A DNA stretch of 64,000 bases from Bolinopsis microptera (taxonomy: Eukaryota > Ctenophora > Tentaculata > Lobata > Bolinopsidae): positions 6,751,538 through 6,815,537 of the forward strand of contig NC_087084.1 in NCBI RefSeq assembly GCF_026151205.1. Reading direction: 5' to 3'. Below the pieces are notes generated by a model, which saw nothing but the letters and a program-made list of their open reading frames with translations, was not told the origin of the DNA and did no database searches. Both the position numbers and the translations under genes were made by a program. Position 1 is the first letter of the stretch, and the number at the start of each line of letters is the position of its first letter. Shown piece after piece: positions 1-10,855 of this stretch.

Positions 1-1782
1 AAAACAATAATCTCATAATCAGTTATTTCTTGTGGATATTTAAGTCATTATTAGCCATGAGGCACCACACTCCATGATCATAAGGTCTGAACACCGCGAC
101 CGAGTATTACACCTTATCACTCCCGTCTTGAACCGCTTTCTATTTTTATTTAAATCGTTATAGAAATTAACCCTTGTTAACTCCGCACCACATCCGCATA
201 TTATATTTGAAAACACGCATAACATTGTCGTATGAACTCTCTCTCTCTCATGCAGTCCAAACAGACCCCAAACACTAACAGTCCTCCTCCCCTAATAAGC
301 TTATGGTATTACATTACAGCGAATATTCCGGGCTAATCCAATTATGACGCTACTTAAATGCAGCTATCACATATAATACAGTAATGAGAGAGAGAGAGAG
401 AGCAAGCCCCGTAACTCTAGCTGTTCTGCTCAAGCAATTTTATGTAACATTTGTGGTACAAAACCATCAATTAAACCACTTACCCCCGGCCGATTTTAAA
501 AAAAATTTCGTATGGGCTTCATCAGAGTTTTGTCGGCACTATACCGAAAAAACCAGTCCCGTAACTCTTACCGCTTTTTTTGTATAACCGACCGGAAATT
601 ACACACAGACAGACAGACACACACACACACACACATTCTGGTGTTATTAAGGTGATTATATTAGTTACCAGAAAGAAATTGTCTGTAGATTAAATTTCAA
701 AGCGAAATTTTCGTATGGATGACTGACAAAAACTCGTACATTGTTTATGAGCGAAGAAAAACGTAAGATTCAGAAAATACCCGGATGCAAAGAAACTCTC
801 AAAGATTTATCATAATATAACGTCAATTACATTTGCCTCATGACGTACTGTTAAAAAGGTTATCAGTTATCTGATCGCGCACAACAAATCTAATTTATTT
901 ATAGTTTATTATCAGGAGGGAAACCATGTTAATTAAGACGAAGGGGCTGTCAATTTGTGCCGCAGATTATTGAAGACTAACGGTTCACCATCAAATATTA
1001 ATAAGGGTTAACAAGATTGTAACACTAATAACAAATACTGCAATCTTGAATTCTGGCTAGACTCCAGCAGCTTATTCTCCTATTATATTCCAAGAAATTT
1101 AGATAGGAACTTGAATTTTAGCCGAATGAAAAGACTTCATAGTTTATAGATCTTATTTGTGGAAATCATGGAATCATAAAGAAATGGTCGTGCAAAGGAA
1201 GACAATCCGGCTCAAACTAACCAATCAGAGCACAGTATTCACACCACGTGACACAAACTAACCAATCAGAGCACAGTATTCACACTTCGTGACACAATCA
1301 TGAAGAACTGGTCGTGCAAAGGAAGACAAACCATCTCAAAGGAACTCAAATCAGAAGCTGAGTGCTGAAGTCTAGTTTGCCTCTAATATGGTGTTAATTA
1401 TACCGGGATAACACTGGCCAGCATCTGATTTAATTACCTGGTTTTTGTAGATTAGGAGGTGCAGCGTGGGAAATTATAACGAGGTCTTAACTTTATTATA
1501 AAATTTAGATTATAATGGTGCCGAGTGCACTTGAAACCATGAAGTTCCTTTCTTAAGTGACCGTTCCGGACGACACTGAGTTTTCGGTGTGATTAGGAGG
1601 GAGATGGTGCACACTGCACTTCATTCAGTTTGTGGAATGTGGGTGTGGTAATTATTTGGAAATGGAAAACGCCCTGTTGGTCACACTGCATATACGAAAT
1701 GAAACCACGCTCATTACATCTTAATAAGAACAAAAATCAAGTTGCAAATTCAAATTATAATGAAAATTATAAATTTTTAGTT
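1..1782. other. Intergenic DNA with simple repeats
   Basis: No exon, RNA gene or intact mobile element is recognisable here. It holds a (GA)n microsatellite near 384-402, CAGA and CA tracts near 603-635, and one 41-bp tandem duplication at about 1,214-1,297 that is listed separately. Short open frames in this stretch have no family resemblance and no splice context. Confidence 0.6.
1214..1297. repeat. Two-copy 41-bp direct repeat with CCAAT and CACGTG-like motifs
   Basis: Two adjacent copies begin at 1,214 and 1,255. Each has ACCAATCAGAGCACAGTATT followed by a CACGTGACAC or TTCGTGACAC segment. A related copy in the opposite orientation lies inside the lectin pseudogene at about 2,190-2,240, so this is a dispersed repeat. 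Any CCAAT-box role is speculative. Confidence 0.6.
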
Positions 1783-2376
1783 TTATCCTTCAATCACATC
1801 ATAGACAGTCTCACCACAATGTCCACGTGTCCCGCTCTCCCACACAGCGCGCGGGCCGCGCGCTGTGTGGGAGAGCGGGACACGTGGACATTGTTCGCGC
1901 CCATAGTTCGTGTTGATCACCAGATTACCGTTGTCCAGCACCACTAACATAGCTCCTCCCCGATGCTGGCTGTTAGAATTATAGATTGCCACACCTCTGT
2001 AGTCCAAAACAGCGAGATTCCCGTCTCTTTGCAACACCGCTCTGTTTACATGATTTACATATCTCCTCCGAGTAGCCGATTGCCACACAAGTGTCCGTGC
2101 ATTTAACCACCAAGTTCCCATCAGTCTGTAGAACTAGCGTTACTCCCCGTTCCTCGAAGTGATGAGTTGTCCTGGTGTTAGACTCATTTTGATTGGCTAG
2201 TTTGTGTCACGTGCGGTGAATACTGTGCTCTAATTGGCTAATTGTCCTGGTGTTAGACTCACGTCCTCTAGCTCGCCCCCGTTATAGCAGGTGTCAGCTG
2301 TGCAACTCACTGAGTGTGTTGCTCCTAGGACGAGGAGAGCAGCCGATATAGCCAGTTGTATAGTCAGATCAGACAT
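1783..2376 (-). pseudogene. Bulb-type (B-lectin) mannose-binding-like lectin, broken
   Basis: Read on the minus strand, an ATG at 2,376 opens a signal-peptide-like segment (MSDLTIQLAISAALLVLG) followed by a short Cys-containing stretch. Downstream come B-lectin sugar-site motifs: LVLQTDGNLVV near 2,120-2,150 and AVLQRDGNLAVLD near 2,010-2,040, which fit the family's QxDxNxVxY signature. The C-terminal part, including VWESGTRG, is open from 2,121 to 1,783. The reading frame is interrupted: a 75-bp tandem duplication (18-20 bp repeated at 2,167 and 2,242) brings an in-frame stop, and the segment carrying the first sugar motif sits in a different frame from its flanks, as if two compensating indels occurred. 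A 38-bp inverted duplication is embedded near the C terminus. It could instead be a gene with an unrecognised intron or sequence errors; family membership is more certain than pseudogene status. Confidence 0.6.
1817..1893. repeat. Perfect 77-bp palindrome (38-bp arms, 1-bp centre)
   Basis: Arms at 1,817-1,854 and 1,856-1,893 are exact reverse complements around a single central G. It lies inside the coding end of the lectin pseudogene. One arm encodes the natural-looking VWESGTRG segment, so the other arm is probably an inverted copy of coding DNA. It is GC-rich next to AT-rich flanks. Confidence 0.9.
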
Positions 2377-2495
2377 ACCTGCTACTGAGATGATGGATAA
2401 CATTTGGTAAGGAAAATAGATGAAATCAGAAATTTGGTAATTTATTTTAAATGCCGAAAATGGTGCTTGTACGTCATGTTCGCTAACTGCGTCTG

Positions 2496-3660
2496 CGTCA
2501 TGAGTAATTTGTTATAAACCTACTCTTTTGTTTAACTGTATTAGTTAAGAGGGAGGGTGAGTACTGAGTAGTTTGTTATAAACCTACTCTTTTGTTTAAC
2601 TGTACTAGTTAAGAGGGAGGGTGAGTACTGAGTAGTTTGTTATAAACCTACTCTTTTGTTTAACTGTATTAGTTAAGAGGGAGGGTGAGTACTGAGTAGT
2701 TTGTTATAAACCTACTCTTTTGTTTAACTGTATTAGTTAAGAGAGAGGGTGAGTACTGAGTAGTTTGTTATAAACCTACTCTTTTGTTTAACTGTATTAG
2801 TTAAGAGGGAGGGTGAGTACTGAGTAGTTTGTTATAAACCTACTCTTTTGTGTAACTGTATTAGTTAAGAGGGAGGGTGAGTACTGAGTAATTTGTTATA
2901 AAACTACTCTTTTGTGTAACTGTATTAGTTAAGAGGGAGGGTGAGTACTGAGTAATTTGTCATAAACCTACTCTTTAGTGTAGCTGTATTAGTTAAGAGG
3001 GAGGGTGAGTACTGAGTAGTTTGTTATAAGCCTACTCTTTTGTTTAACTGTATTAGTTAAGAGGGAGTGTGAGTACTGAGTAATTTGTTATAAACCTACT
3101 CTTTTGTTTAACTGTATTAGTTAAGAGGGAGGGTGAGTACTGAGTAGTTCGTTATAAACCTACTCTTTTGTTTAACTGTATTAGTTAAGAGGGAGGGTGA
3201 GTACTGAGTAGTTTGTTATAAACCTACTCTTTAGTGTAACTGTATTAGTTAAGAGGGAGGGTGAGTACTGAGTAATTTGTTATAAACCTACTCTTTTGTT
3301 TAACTGTATTAGTTAAGAGGGAGGGTGAGTACTGAGTAGTTTGTTATAAACCTACTCTTTTGTGTAACTGTATTAGTTAATAGGGAGGGTGAGTACTGAG
3401 TAATTTGTTATAAACCTACTCTTTTGTGTAACTGTATTAGTTAAGAGGGAGGGTGAGTACTGTGTAGTTTGTTATAAACCTACTCTTTTGTGTAACTGTA
3501 TTAGTTAAGAGGGAGGGTGAGTACTGAGTAATTTGTTATAAACCTACTCTTTAGTGTAACTGTATTAGTTAAGAGGGAGGGTGAGTACTGAGTAGTTTGT
3601 TATTTAAAACCTACTCTTTTGTGTAACTGTGTTAGTTAAGAGGGAGGGTGAGTAGTTTGG
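2496..3660. repeat. 64-bp minisatellite, about 18 copies
   Basis: Tandem units of 64 bp, highly similar, each containing CTACTCTTTTGTTTAACTGT and GTTAAGAGGGAGGGTGAGTA. The plus strand of each unit has a donor-like GGTGAGTA; the minus strand has TTAACTAATACAG, a branch-point plus acceptor look-alike. The array lies just upstream of the lectin pseudogene (minus strand). I could not show that it is intronic. The last unit is shortened and a few units have small insertions. Confidence 0.95.
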
Positions 3661-4261
3661 TTTCAATTTCATGGACCACCAAGTTTGTAATAGTGCCAAG
3701 TCGATGAAAACGTCTCAAAACCTGGAGGTCCTTAATTTGTCCTGTAAAAACTCTGATAACAGTTCAGATGTGTGGAGAATTAGAGTTGCTTAAATTGATT
3801 TCCCTGATCAAAAATAAGATAACATGAACACTGGTTTAGCCCTGTAATACATTACTGTAGCATTGTTGCGGAATGGTCTCTGAACATGATTGCAGGATTG
3901 CTACTTCTACTCTGTAAGTGTATCTTCACATGATCACCCGCTTTACAAGATATTATCACACTGTACATCGCCCCTTTTTTACAAGCAGTTGGACGGAGAA
4001 AATTTCATGTACCGAAGAAGAAAATACACCATTTATGAGAAGTAGCTAAATATTCATAATTTTAATATCTTAGTTACAAATGTTAAAATATCTGACAATC
4101 TAAAATTTTGACTTGGAACTCTAAAAATTAGGTATTTAGAAATTTGTTTTTGAAAAAATCTATAATTTTATAAAGTGTTTATTATCCATGCACTACCAGA
4201 CTAATATTGTCCTCGAACTGACTCCTTCATAATGTGTATATCACCTCCACATTGAGAGATC
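3661..4261. other. AT-rich spacer with SOUL-1 polyadenylation signal
   Basis: No gene is visible. On the minus strand an AATAAA (plus-strand TTTATT at about 4,178-4,183) lies about 80 bases past the SOUL-1 stop codon and is a plausible poly(A) signal for it. Confidence 0.5.
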
Positions 4262-5477
4262 TCACATAGATCCAGCATCCACCAGCATGACTTCCTTCCT
4301 CTGTCTGCCCCAGCCAGGTCGGGTAAACCCAGCTGTTATCGACATCTGGCTGTAAGGTGTAATGTCCTCCTTCGCTAGTGCTTTGTACAGCATCTTGAAT
4401 TGCTTCACGTAAAACTCCTCATCTTCACGGTTTCCTCCAAATGCTCTATCGTAAGTGATAGCATCATCCCACCTCTCTACCCTGACAAGTGGATCTGAGG
4501 GGGCTGGTGGGTTTGCTTGGAAGGCAGATGGGATATAGAATGCCATCTCTGCACCCACAAGTTCATACTCCTCATCCATGTACCATTTAGTGATGACCGG
4601 CACTGTCATAGCGATCTTAGCTCCCTGGTCATTAGCTCCACTGATGTACTTGAAGAGCCTCCAGAATGCTGATTGATCACCCTTTTTCATGTCAGAAACG
4701 TCGAGCTTGGTAACGGTCCAGTTTGCAGCGAGGATTTTCCTTGCTTCAAATCCACATCCAGACACAGCAACCTCTTCAAAGGGAGGACACTCATTGTCTT
4801 CGCAAACCTCAGCAAGTGATTTAGGTTTAGGGCAACTTTTACCCTTCTTCTTGTTCCCACCAAACTTGTACTGGTCAACTTCATATTCATCATCTTTGTC
4901 TTCTTCGTCTTCCATTTCATTGTTAGCAGCCCATTCTTTCTTCTTGTCCGCCCAGTCCTCCTTTCCGGCTTTCTTCCACCACATAAACTCTTCACACTCG
5001 TCGTACCCTTTAGCTTCATCCCAGGTTATGTCATCTTCGTCTTCCGCTTCTTCTTGTTCTAATTTCACTTTTGCTTCTCTCTCGTTCTGAAAATTTAAAA
5101 ATCGTGTTAAATTCATTAAATTGATTTTTAATGCAGTTCATCATAGAGTCATAGGCACAGGCGTCCTGATGTCAGTGAACCGTTACAAATTACCCCAAAT
5201 GTATAGCTATGCTTTGAAAACGGCAAGTACACTAAACAATAAGTGAATAAGCATCTCTGTGAATTCCACCCAATACTCATCCGACAAACACTCATTGCTT
5301 ATCCAATCACATGAGCTAATCCCTGAGCAAATCCAATCACCATACCTGAGCGAATCCCTCGATATCCTCTTCGGAGAAACCCTGCTCTTTCAGAATGTTC
5401 TGCCAATCAAAGTCTGAGTCCACCGCTTTAGAAAGGGCTACAGTCAGCAGTGTGCATACTGCTAATAACCTTAACAT
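4262..5477 (-). CDS. SOUL-1: secreted SOUL/HEBP haem-binding-family protein
   Basis: Two exons on the minus strand: 5,477-5,346 (132 nt) and 5,086-4,262 (825 nt), joined in phase 0 through donor CAG|GTATGG and acceptor TTTTCAG|AAC, give 318 residues. Residues 1-18 (MLRLLAVCTLLTVALSKA) look like a signal peptide, so export or a vesicular location is inferred. Residues about 45-125 are very acidic with Trp- and Lys-rich stretches. Residues about 130-315 form the SOUL domain, with the family core KIAMTVPVITKW near 201 and a conserved RPGWGRQRKEVML tail. SOUL/HEBP proteins bind haem or porphyrins; the ligand here is not shown by sequence. The start was chosen because the first exon is a clean signal peptide and matches SOUL-2. 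The nearest relative in the window is SOUL-2. Family call is secure; function is not. Confidence 0.9.
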
Positions 5478-8400
5478 AACTGCTGGAATTGATTGTCAAA
5501 TATCATCTTTAAATGACTATAATGATATAAATTAGCAAATTAGGTTGTATCGATTAAATAGCTTTTCAAAACTTAATAACTATAAGTAACAAATATGTTT
5601 TATATTTACAAGTAACTACAAGGATGTGTTATATTTACAAGTAACAACTACAAGGATGTGTTGTTTACAAGACGTAACAAGAATGTGTTATATTTACTAA
5701 AGGACTAGGACTTTAGCACAAAACAGATCTTAAAATTTAGAAAATGAAACTACTATCCTGTGCACAATAAAAGAAAAGAAGGAGATAAGGACGAAATAAT
5801 TGCATCAGTTAAAGCCACCACGTACAGTGAATCTTATCACGTGACAATATTTTATCAGTTAATTGAGGTCACGTTTAACAAATCTAATTACATAACCAAA
5901 GAGGTTAGCAATTTGTAGGCAAGAGAGATTTGTATGGTAGAATAATTTTAGCGCATGTTGTGGCAGCAATGTTGTGGCATTATGCCAGAATACTGTAACC
6001 ACTTCTGGTAAAATTTGGTGGATCGCATCAAGAGTCTACAAACTGAAACTCATTCAGCTGATTATAATGCCGAGAATGAAGAAATACTGAACAACTGTGG
6101 TGTAAAATCCTCAGTCACGTCGCCTACATATGTTGCGAACCAAACGCAGTGTGAGGAAAGATGTTGGTGAAATTTGATCAGCTGGGTAAAGGATAACTAT
6201 TTTGGAGTTGCAGCAGGTTTCTGCTTAAATACGATCCAGAACTCACCTTCTAAGGGGCACTCTATATCTTCCAAACCAATAGTGATTTGAGTTTAGGGCA
6301 AGTCACTTGTTTGAGTCTGCTTCTTGGTTTTCACAGAACTTGTCAAGTCAACTTCATATTTTCATATTGTTTTCGTTTCATTCAATTGTTAGAACTCATA
6401 CTTGGCTTGTGTCTGTGTCTAGCCCATGTCTATATTAAAGCTTTCTCTTACACACGTGGGAAAATACTGCAAATCTAAGTACTTTAGCTTCTCCAGGTAT
6501 GCATCTATACGCTTCGGCTTCATTGTTCTATTCACTTGTTCTCGCAAAAGAAAAATCGTGTTAGAGACGTCATTAAATGATTTTTATCATTTAACACGCG
6601 TCTGATCAATAGTTCAGATTTCCCAATTTAGTATCTTGAACCCTTACACTAGCATAAGTGATTCCCACCCATCTCATCCACCCCTCATTCATTCTATCCA
6701 TGAGATCTGGATTTATACCAATCCTAGCATGAGGGTCTCATATTCTCGGGACCTAAGTCATTATAATGTTTTGAGCAAGCAGATTTGTCCATCGCTTTAC
6801 TGAGCTCAGCAAGGGCATAACGCTATAACCTACAATAAGTGGAATTCAGATTGCAGATACTATCATCTTAATTTAATGAATAATTAGCAAATTTTTGATT
6901 TTTTTTGTACTCGACGTTACGATGTAAAGCTTTTCAAGACTTGACATTCCTATAAAAATAGTTATTGATAATCATAACTACGCGATATTTCTTTACAGTA
7001 AGATACAGGACTTATGTAATTAATCTCACATCAACTCAAAATTGTCTAATTTACTGAAGTGACTTAAGCGCATAAAAGCACGTTTAAAAGTTTTTAGAAC
7101 ATTAAACCCTCATCGTCACAATAAGTAATCAAATAGAGATAAGGACGATATGTTCCAGACAATTAAGCGAGTCCACGGTAAATGCACTAGCGTGGAAGAA
7201 TTGAACAGTGGACGATATTTATCAAGTAACTTGAGGTCACCGTTTAGACCAAACCTAATTCTAACCAAAGAGGTAGCACATTCTGAGGCAAAGGAAATTT
7301 CATGGTAGAATTTTCATGCGCCATTGATGGCACGCTATGTTTTGGAATTAGCCAGAATACTGAACCACTTCTGGTAAAATTTGGTGGATCGTCACTAGAG
7401 TCTCAAACTGCAAACTCATTCAGTGATTTAATGCGAGAATGAAGAAATACTTTAACAACTGTGAGAGTGTAACATCCTCAGCACGTGGCCCTACATATGT
7501 GCATCCAAACTGCGTGTGAGAAAGATGTTGGTAAACTTGATCAGCTGGTAAAGGTAAACTTAAATTTGTCATCTTTCGAGAAGTACGATCAGTTTCTATG
7601 GTTGGAACTCTTATGCCATATGTTGAGGTCAGTGCCTGTGGCTTGGTTTCTACAGAATTTTCAGTTCAGTGACATAAATGCCTATGTATGAGAAGTTGTT
7701 ATTCAATTTTAAACTTTACTATGGCTGGTGCTGCATGTCTAGCCATGTCATATTAAGTTTCATCTTAAACGTAGGGGAAAATAAATATGTATGCTCCAGA
7801 GACTTACTGACCTTGCTCGGATTTATCATCTGTCTCCCAAGATACACAACGAATATGGCTGTTTGTTGACGGTCATTGAGCAGTTCAATTTACTCCTGAT
7901 AATGGTGTGTGCAGTTTGACCCTATTTAGTGCCCCCCCCACCCCCCCCCCCCCTTTTTGATTTGTATAACTTTGGGGGTCCTGTTTGCGCGACGCAGGAA
8001 TTATATTCTTTGGCACGTGAAATGTCATTTCTTTATACTGACCTAAGAGGCCATAAACAGCATTGACCAAACAGCAAAAGTTTCAAAAGTATATCTATCA
8101 CTTTAAAAAGTTGAAGTCGTGGTGTCAGTAAAATGGTAACAGATATATTATATATATAATATATGTCGTCTCGCTTTATTATTATACATAGTAAGATAAT
8201 TGGCAATTTTCTTAGGACGTTTTCTCTAATTTCTGTGATCCTATGTTGTTTTGCCATCTTTAGTCAATGTTTGGCCTCATTTTCAAATCCAACCAGCTCT
8301 TAACCTTATTCTAGAATGAAGAATGTGACAAGAGCTGATAAATGTGACATATTATTATTGACTCCCTGATTTTCCTGATATTCTCACTTATTTTACACCC

Positions 8401-8995
8401 TAGGCCCACCTCATTTTCCATCCACACTTATCTCTCTTCGACAAGAATTTCGGAGGGAATTTTTGTTTGCTTTTTTGATGACAATTTAATAAAACAACTC
8501 TTAATGTACGTATCGAAAAATTCGAGATCGAAACTTTTGACTTTGAGGATATAACAATTATATTGATATTGATGACCGTTCGCATAATTACATGATCACA
8601 TAATCACATAATCACATAATCACATAATTACATAATCACATAATGGCAGCATTTTAAACTTTCTGTCCATTTTAAACCACATCCCCTTCTTGTTATAAAC
8701 AATCAGCATCGGACGGCTCCCGCCCCCAATTTTTGTACTAACTTATGAAGCAATAAATATCAGAACAAATATTGCCATAATTTTGGTTCGGTTACTCCAG
8801 TAACGGTTGGCACCCTCATCATTTCTGACGATGAGGGTGCCAATTTTTACTGGCGTTTACTGATTCAGTAATATGTGAACGATCCCTTTTAAAATAAAAC
8901 AAGACTACATAATTACATTGGTCACTGTATTAGTCGTAGTATTTTCTCTAATGTCTATTGTTCTCCTGACTCCTCCCTTCCAAATCCTGTCTCCA
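5478..8995. other. Duplicated SOUL upstream DNA, no gene
   Basis: This gene-free stretch holds one close and one diverged copy of the region upstream of SOUL-1. The block at about 5,853-6,215 recurs almost unchanged at about 10,856-11,215, and a diverged copy runs at about 7,206-7,560. From about 8,030 to 9,150 the DNA matches 11,690-12,840 almost base for base. Poly-C tracts near 7,928-7,955 lie in an interspersed-repeat copy. Short tandem CACATAATCA units lie at about 8,590-8,645. No exon was supported. Confidence 0.65.
7905..8240. repeat. Interspersed repeat copy (family with GGTGTCAGTAAAATGGTA)
   Basis: Shares GTGGTGTCAGTAAAATGGTA, TCGTCTCGCTTTAT and a TAGTAAGATAAT end with copies at about 11,595-11,885, 19,850-20,910 and 25,381-25,690. 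No coding capacity is seen. Low identity among copies suggests an old, non-autonomous element; its class is unknown. Confidence 0.55.
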
Positions 8996-9150
8996 GAGCT
9001 CTCACATGGATCCAGCATCCACCAGCATCATCTCCCTTCTCTGTCTGCCCCAGCCAGGTCGGGTGTATCCGGCTGTCAGGGACATCTTGGTGTACGGGGT
9101 GATGTTTTCGTTAGTTAGTGCTTTGTAGAGCTTCTTAAACTCCTTCTTAT

Positions 9151-10715
9151 CAGAGTTGAAAAATACGTGAGATAATTTTTAAAATACGCCGTATTTAACG
9201 TTTTTTTGCTTAGAAATAAAATACGTCAAAAATACGTTAAAATACGTTTGCCTATTTTTTTCGTAATTGCATTCAAAAACTTAATAAGTTATGTCTTTCG
9301 TTCGCAATTTTTTCAGACACATCGTCATTACGGTTCAATTTCATTTATTTTGTTCCCTTGAACGGGATTGGAATTTACTTTTGGAATTGAACGCAGAAAA
9401 ATATTCATATTTGTGTAGAATATCGTCCGTAAAAAAGTTTCAATAAATACACAATTAAGAACACAATTACTCAGATGAATCGTAATCATCATTGAAATCA
9501 CATTTCTCCATGTTTTGGATAAGTCGAAGGTTGGCATTAATGCCTACTAGCTTTATGGCCTTATCCGTTGCTAGTCTATTTCTGCGTTTATCAACAATAT
9601 ATTCCCAAGAGGACCAGTTAGTTTCACAGGCAGAAGCACTACAGACGAGGCTCAGAATTTTCTTCGCCATTATTTGAAGCTCTGGCGTTGCTGCACCGAA
9701 CGAATCCCACCACGTACAAGGATCTAGCTTTGTAGCTCCGTCAATGGCAGATTGCCGGCCAAAAAGACCGTCTCTCCTTCTATAGCGTGCTAGCTGCCGT
9801 AGAATCTCCATTTCCTGAAAACCCCATACTGTGCACATGTTCAGGAAGTCACCCATGACATCTTCGTTTGACGTCTGTTCGTACAGTTTTGGAAAGAAAC
9901 TTTGGGTTCAAAACGAACCCCGCACTGTGCAGGGGTATGTGCAACTCAGACCATGCATTCGAGAAGAAGCTCATCACATCTTGTTTGTGGCTTGGTCTAA
10001 GAGTTGAACTAAACTTCTCTTGCAACTGAAATAGCAAATAGTACAGTTCTCCCATTATGGCGCAGGTCCTCTTTCCATCGGTTAAACGCAGCACCTCGAT
10101 GAGAGGCTCAAAAATATTATTGAGCTATTCTAAATCGTCCCAGAATCTAGTAGAGTCAATATTCTTTTTAACCTCTGCATAAGTAGATGCGTGTTTCTTC
10201 CCGTTTCCTCCTATCCACTGTTTCAGTATCCTGTTTCCAAGTAAGTCTTCGAGGGGTTCTTTTACAGCTACGACCCTATCAGTCATGATAAAGTTAGTAG
10301 CGAAGCGAGTTTCACCGGGCTTTAGCAACATGAGTTCAGAATGGGACTTAAAGAGGCCCAGGACAAAATCGTGGTTATTCACGAATTGCACGATACTCGT
10401 GCACTTTTTGAATAAGTTAGAGAAGAATGGAATTTTCTCGAAATCTTCGACGAAAAGATCAAGCAAATGGGTAGCACGTGCACAGTTCCCTTAAATCATA
10501 CGCGAGGTGATAAACTACAGAGCTACGCGAGTTTTAATCAAACTTTTAACTTGTATAATTAGAAATAGTACTTATTATTTCATTGGAGCTCTTAATGCTA
10601 CAAAATCACTTGTAACGTATTTTAACGAATTTTATTCAGCGAAAATAAAATACGCCGTATTTAACGTTTTTTTGATATTTTATAAAATACGTTAAATACG
10701 TATTTTTCAACTCTG
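9151..10715. mobile_element. hAT-type DNA transposon, decayed, 1,565 bp
   Basis: The ends are perfect 17-bp terminal inverted repeats, CAGAGTTGAAAAATACG at the left and its complement at the right. They are flanked by an exact 8-bp target duplication CTTCTTAT (9,143-9,150 and 10,716-10,723), the hAT hallmark. A/T-rich subterminal motifs (AAAATACGCCGTATTTAACG) occur near both ends. It carries a broken transposase on the minus strand and lacks the usual N-terminal zinc-finger part, so it should depend on a relative for movement. Confidence 0.95.
9467..10490 (-). pseudogene. hAT transposase remnant
   Basis: Minus-strand reading gives a DUF659/hAT catalytic-like stretch (LKPGETRFATNFIMTDR near 10,290-10,340). 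An in-frame TAG follows at about 10,125, then a segment from 10,094 to about 9,880, then a frameshift, then the C-terminal dimerisation domain with CETNWSSWEYIVDKRRNRL near 9,570-9,630 ending at 9,467. The N-terminal half is absent. The family is clear; the gene is inactive by one stop, one frameshift and truncation. Confidence 0.85.
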
Positions 10716-10855
10716 CTTCTTATAGATCTCGGGGTTCTTGCTGTTGCCCCCGTAGGCTCGATCGTAAGTGATGGCATCGTCCCAACTTTCTACTCTTACT
10801 TGGTCATCTGTGGGAGCTGGTGGGTTTGCTTGGAAGGCAGATGGGATGTAGATTT

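Larger units (their letters stand above)
8996..10850 (-). pseudogene. SOUL fragment split by a hAT element
   Basis: Minus-strand sequence at 10,850-10,716 and 9,150-8,996 corresponds to the last part of SOUL-2 exon 2 (from the Ala/Phe/Tyr-rich core to the stop), with only a few substitutions; at least one difference is synonymous. The two parts are separated by the hAT element at 9,151-10,715, whose 8-bp duplicated target CTTCTTAT rejoins the frame when one copy is removed. The 5' part of the gene is missing: at about 10,852 the sequence switches to the duplicated SOUL upstream region. It is therefore a truncated duplicate, then disrupted. Confidence 0.85.
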
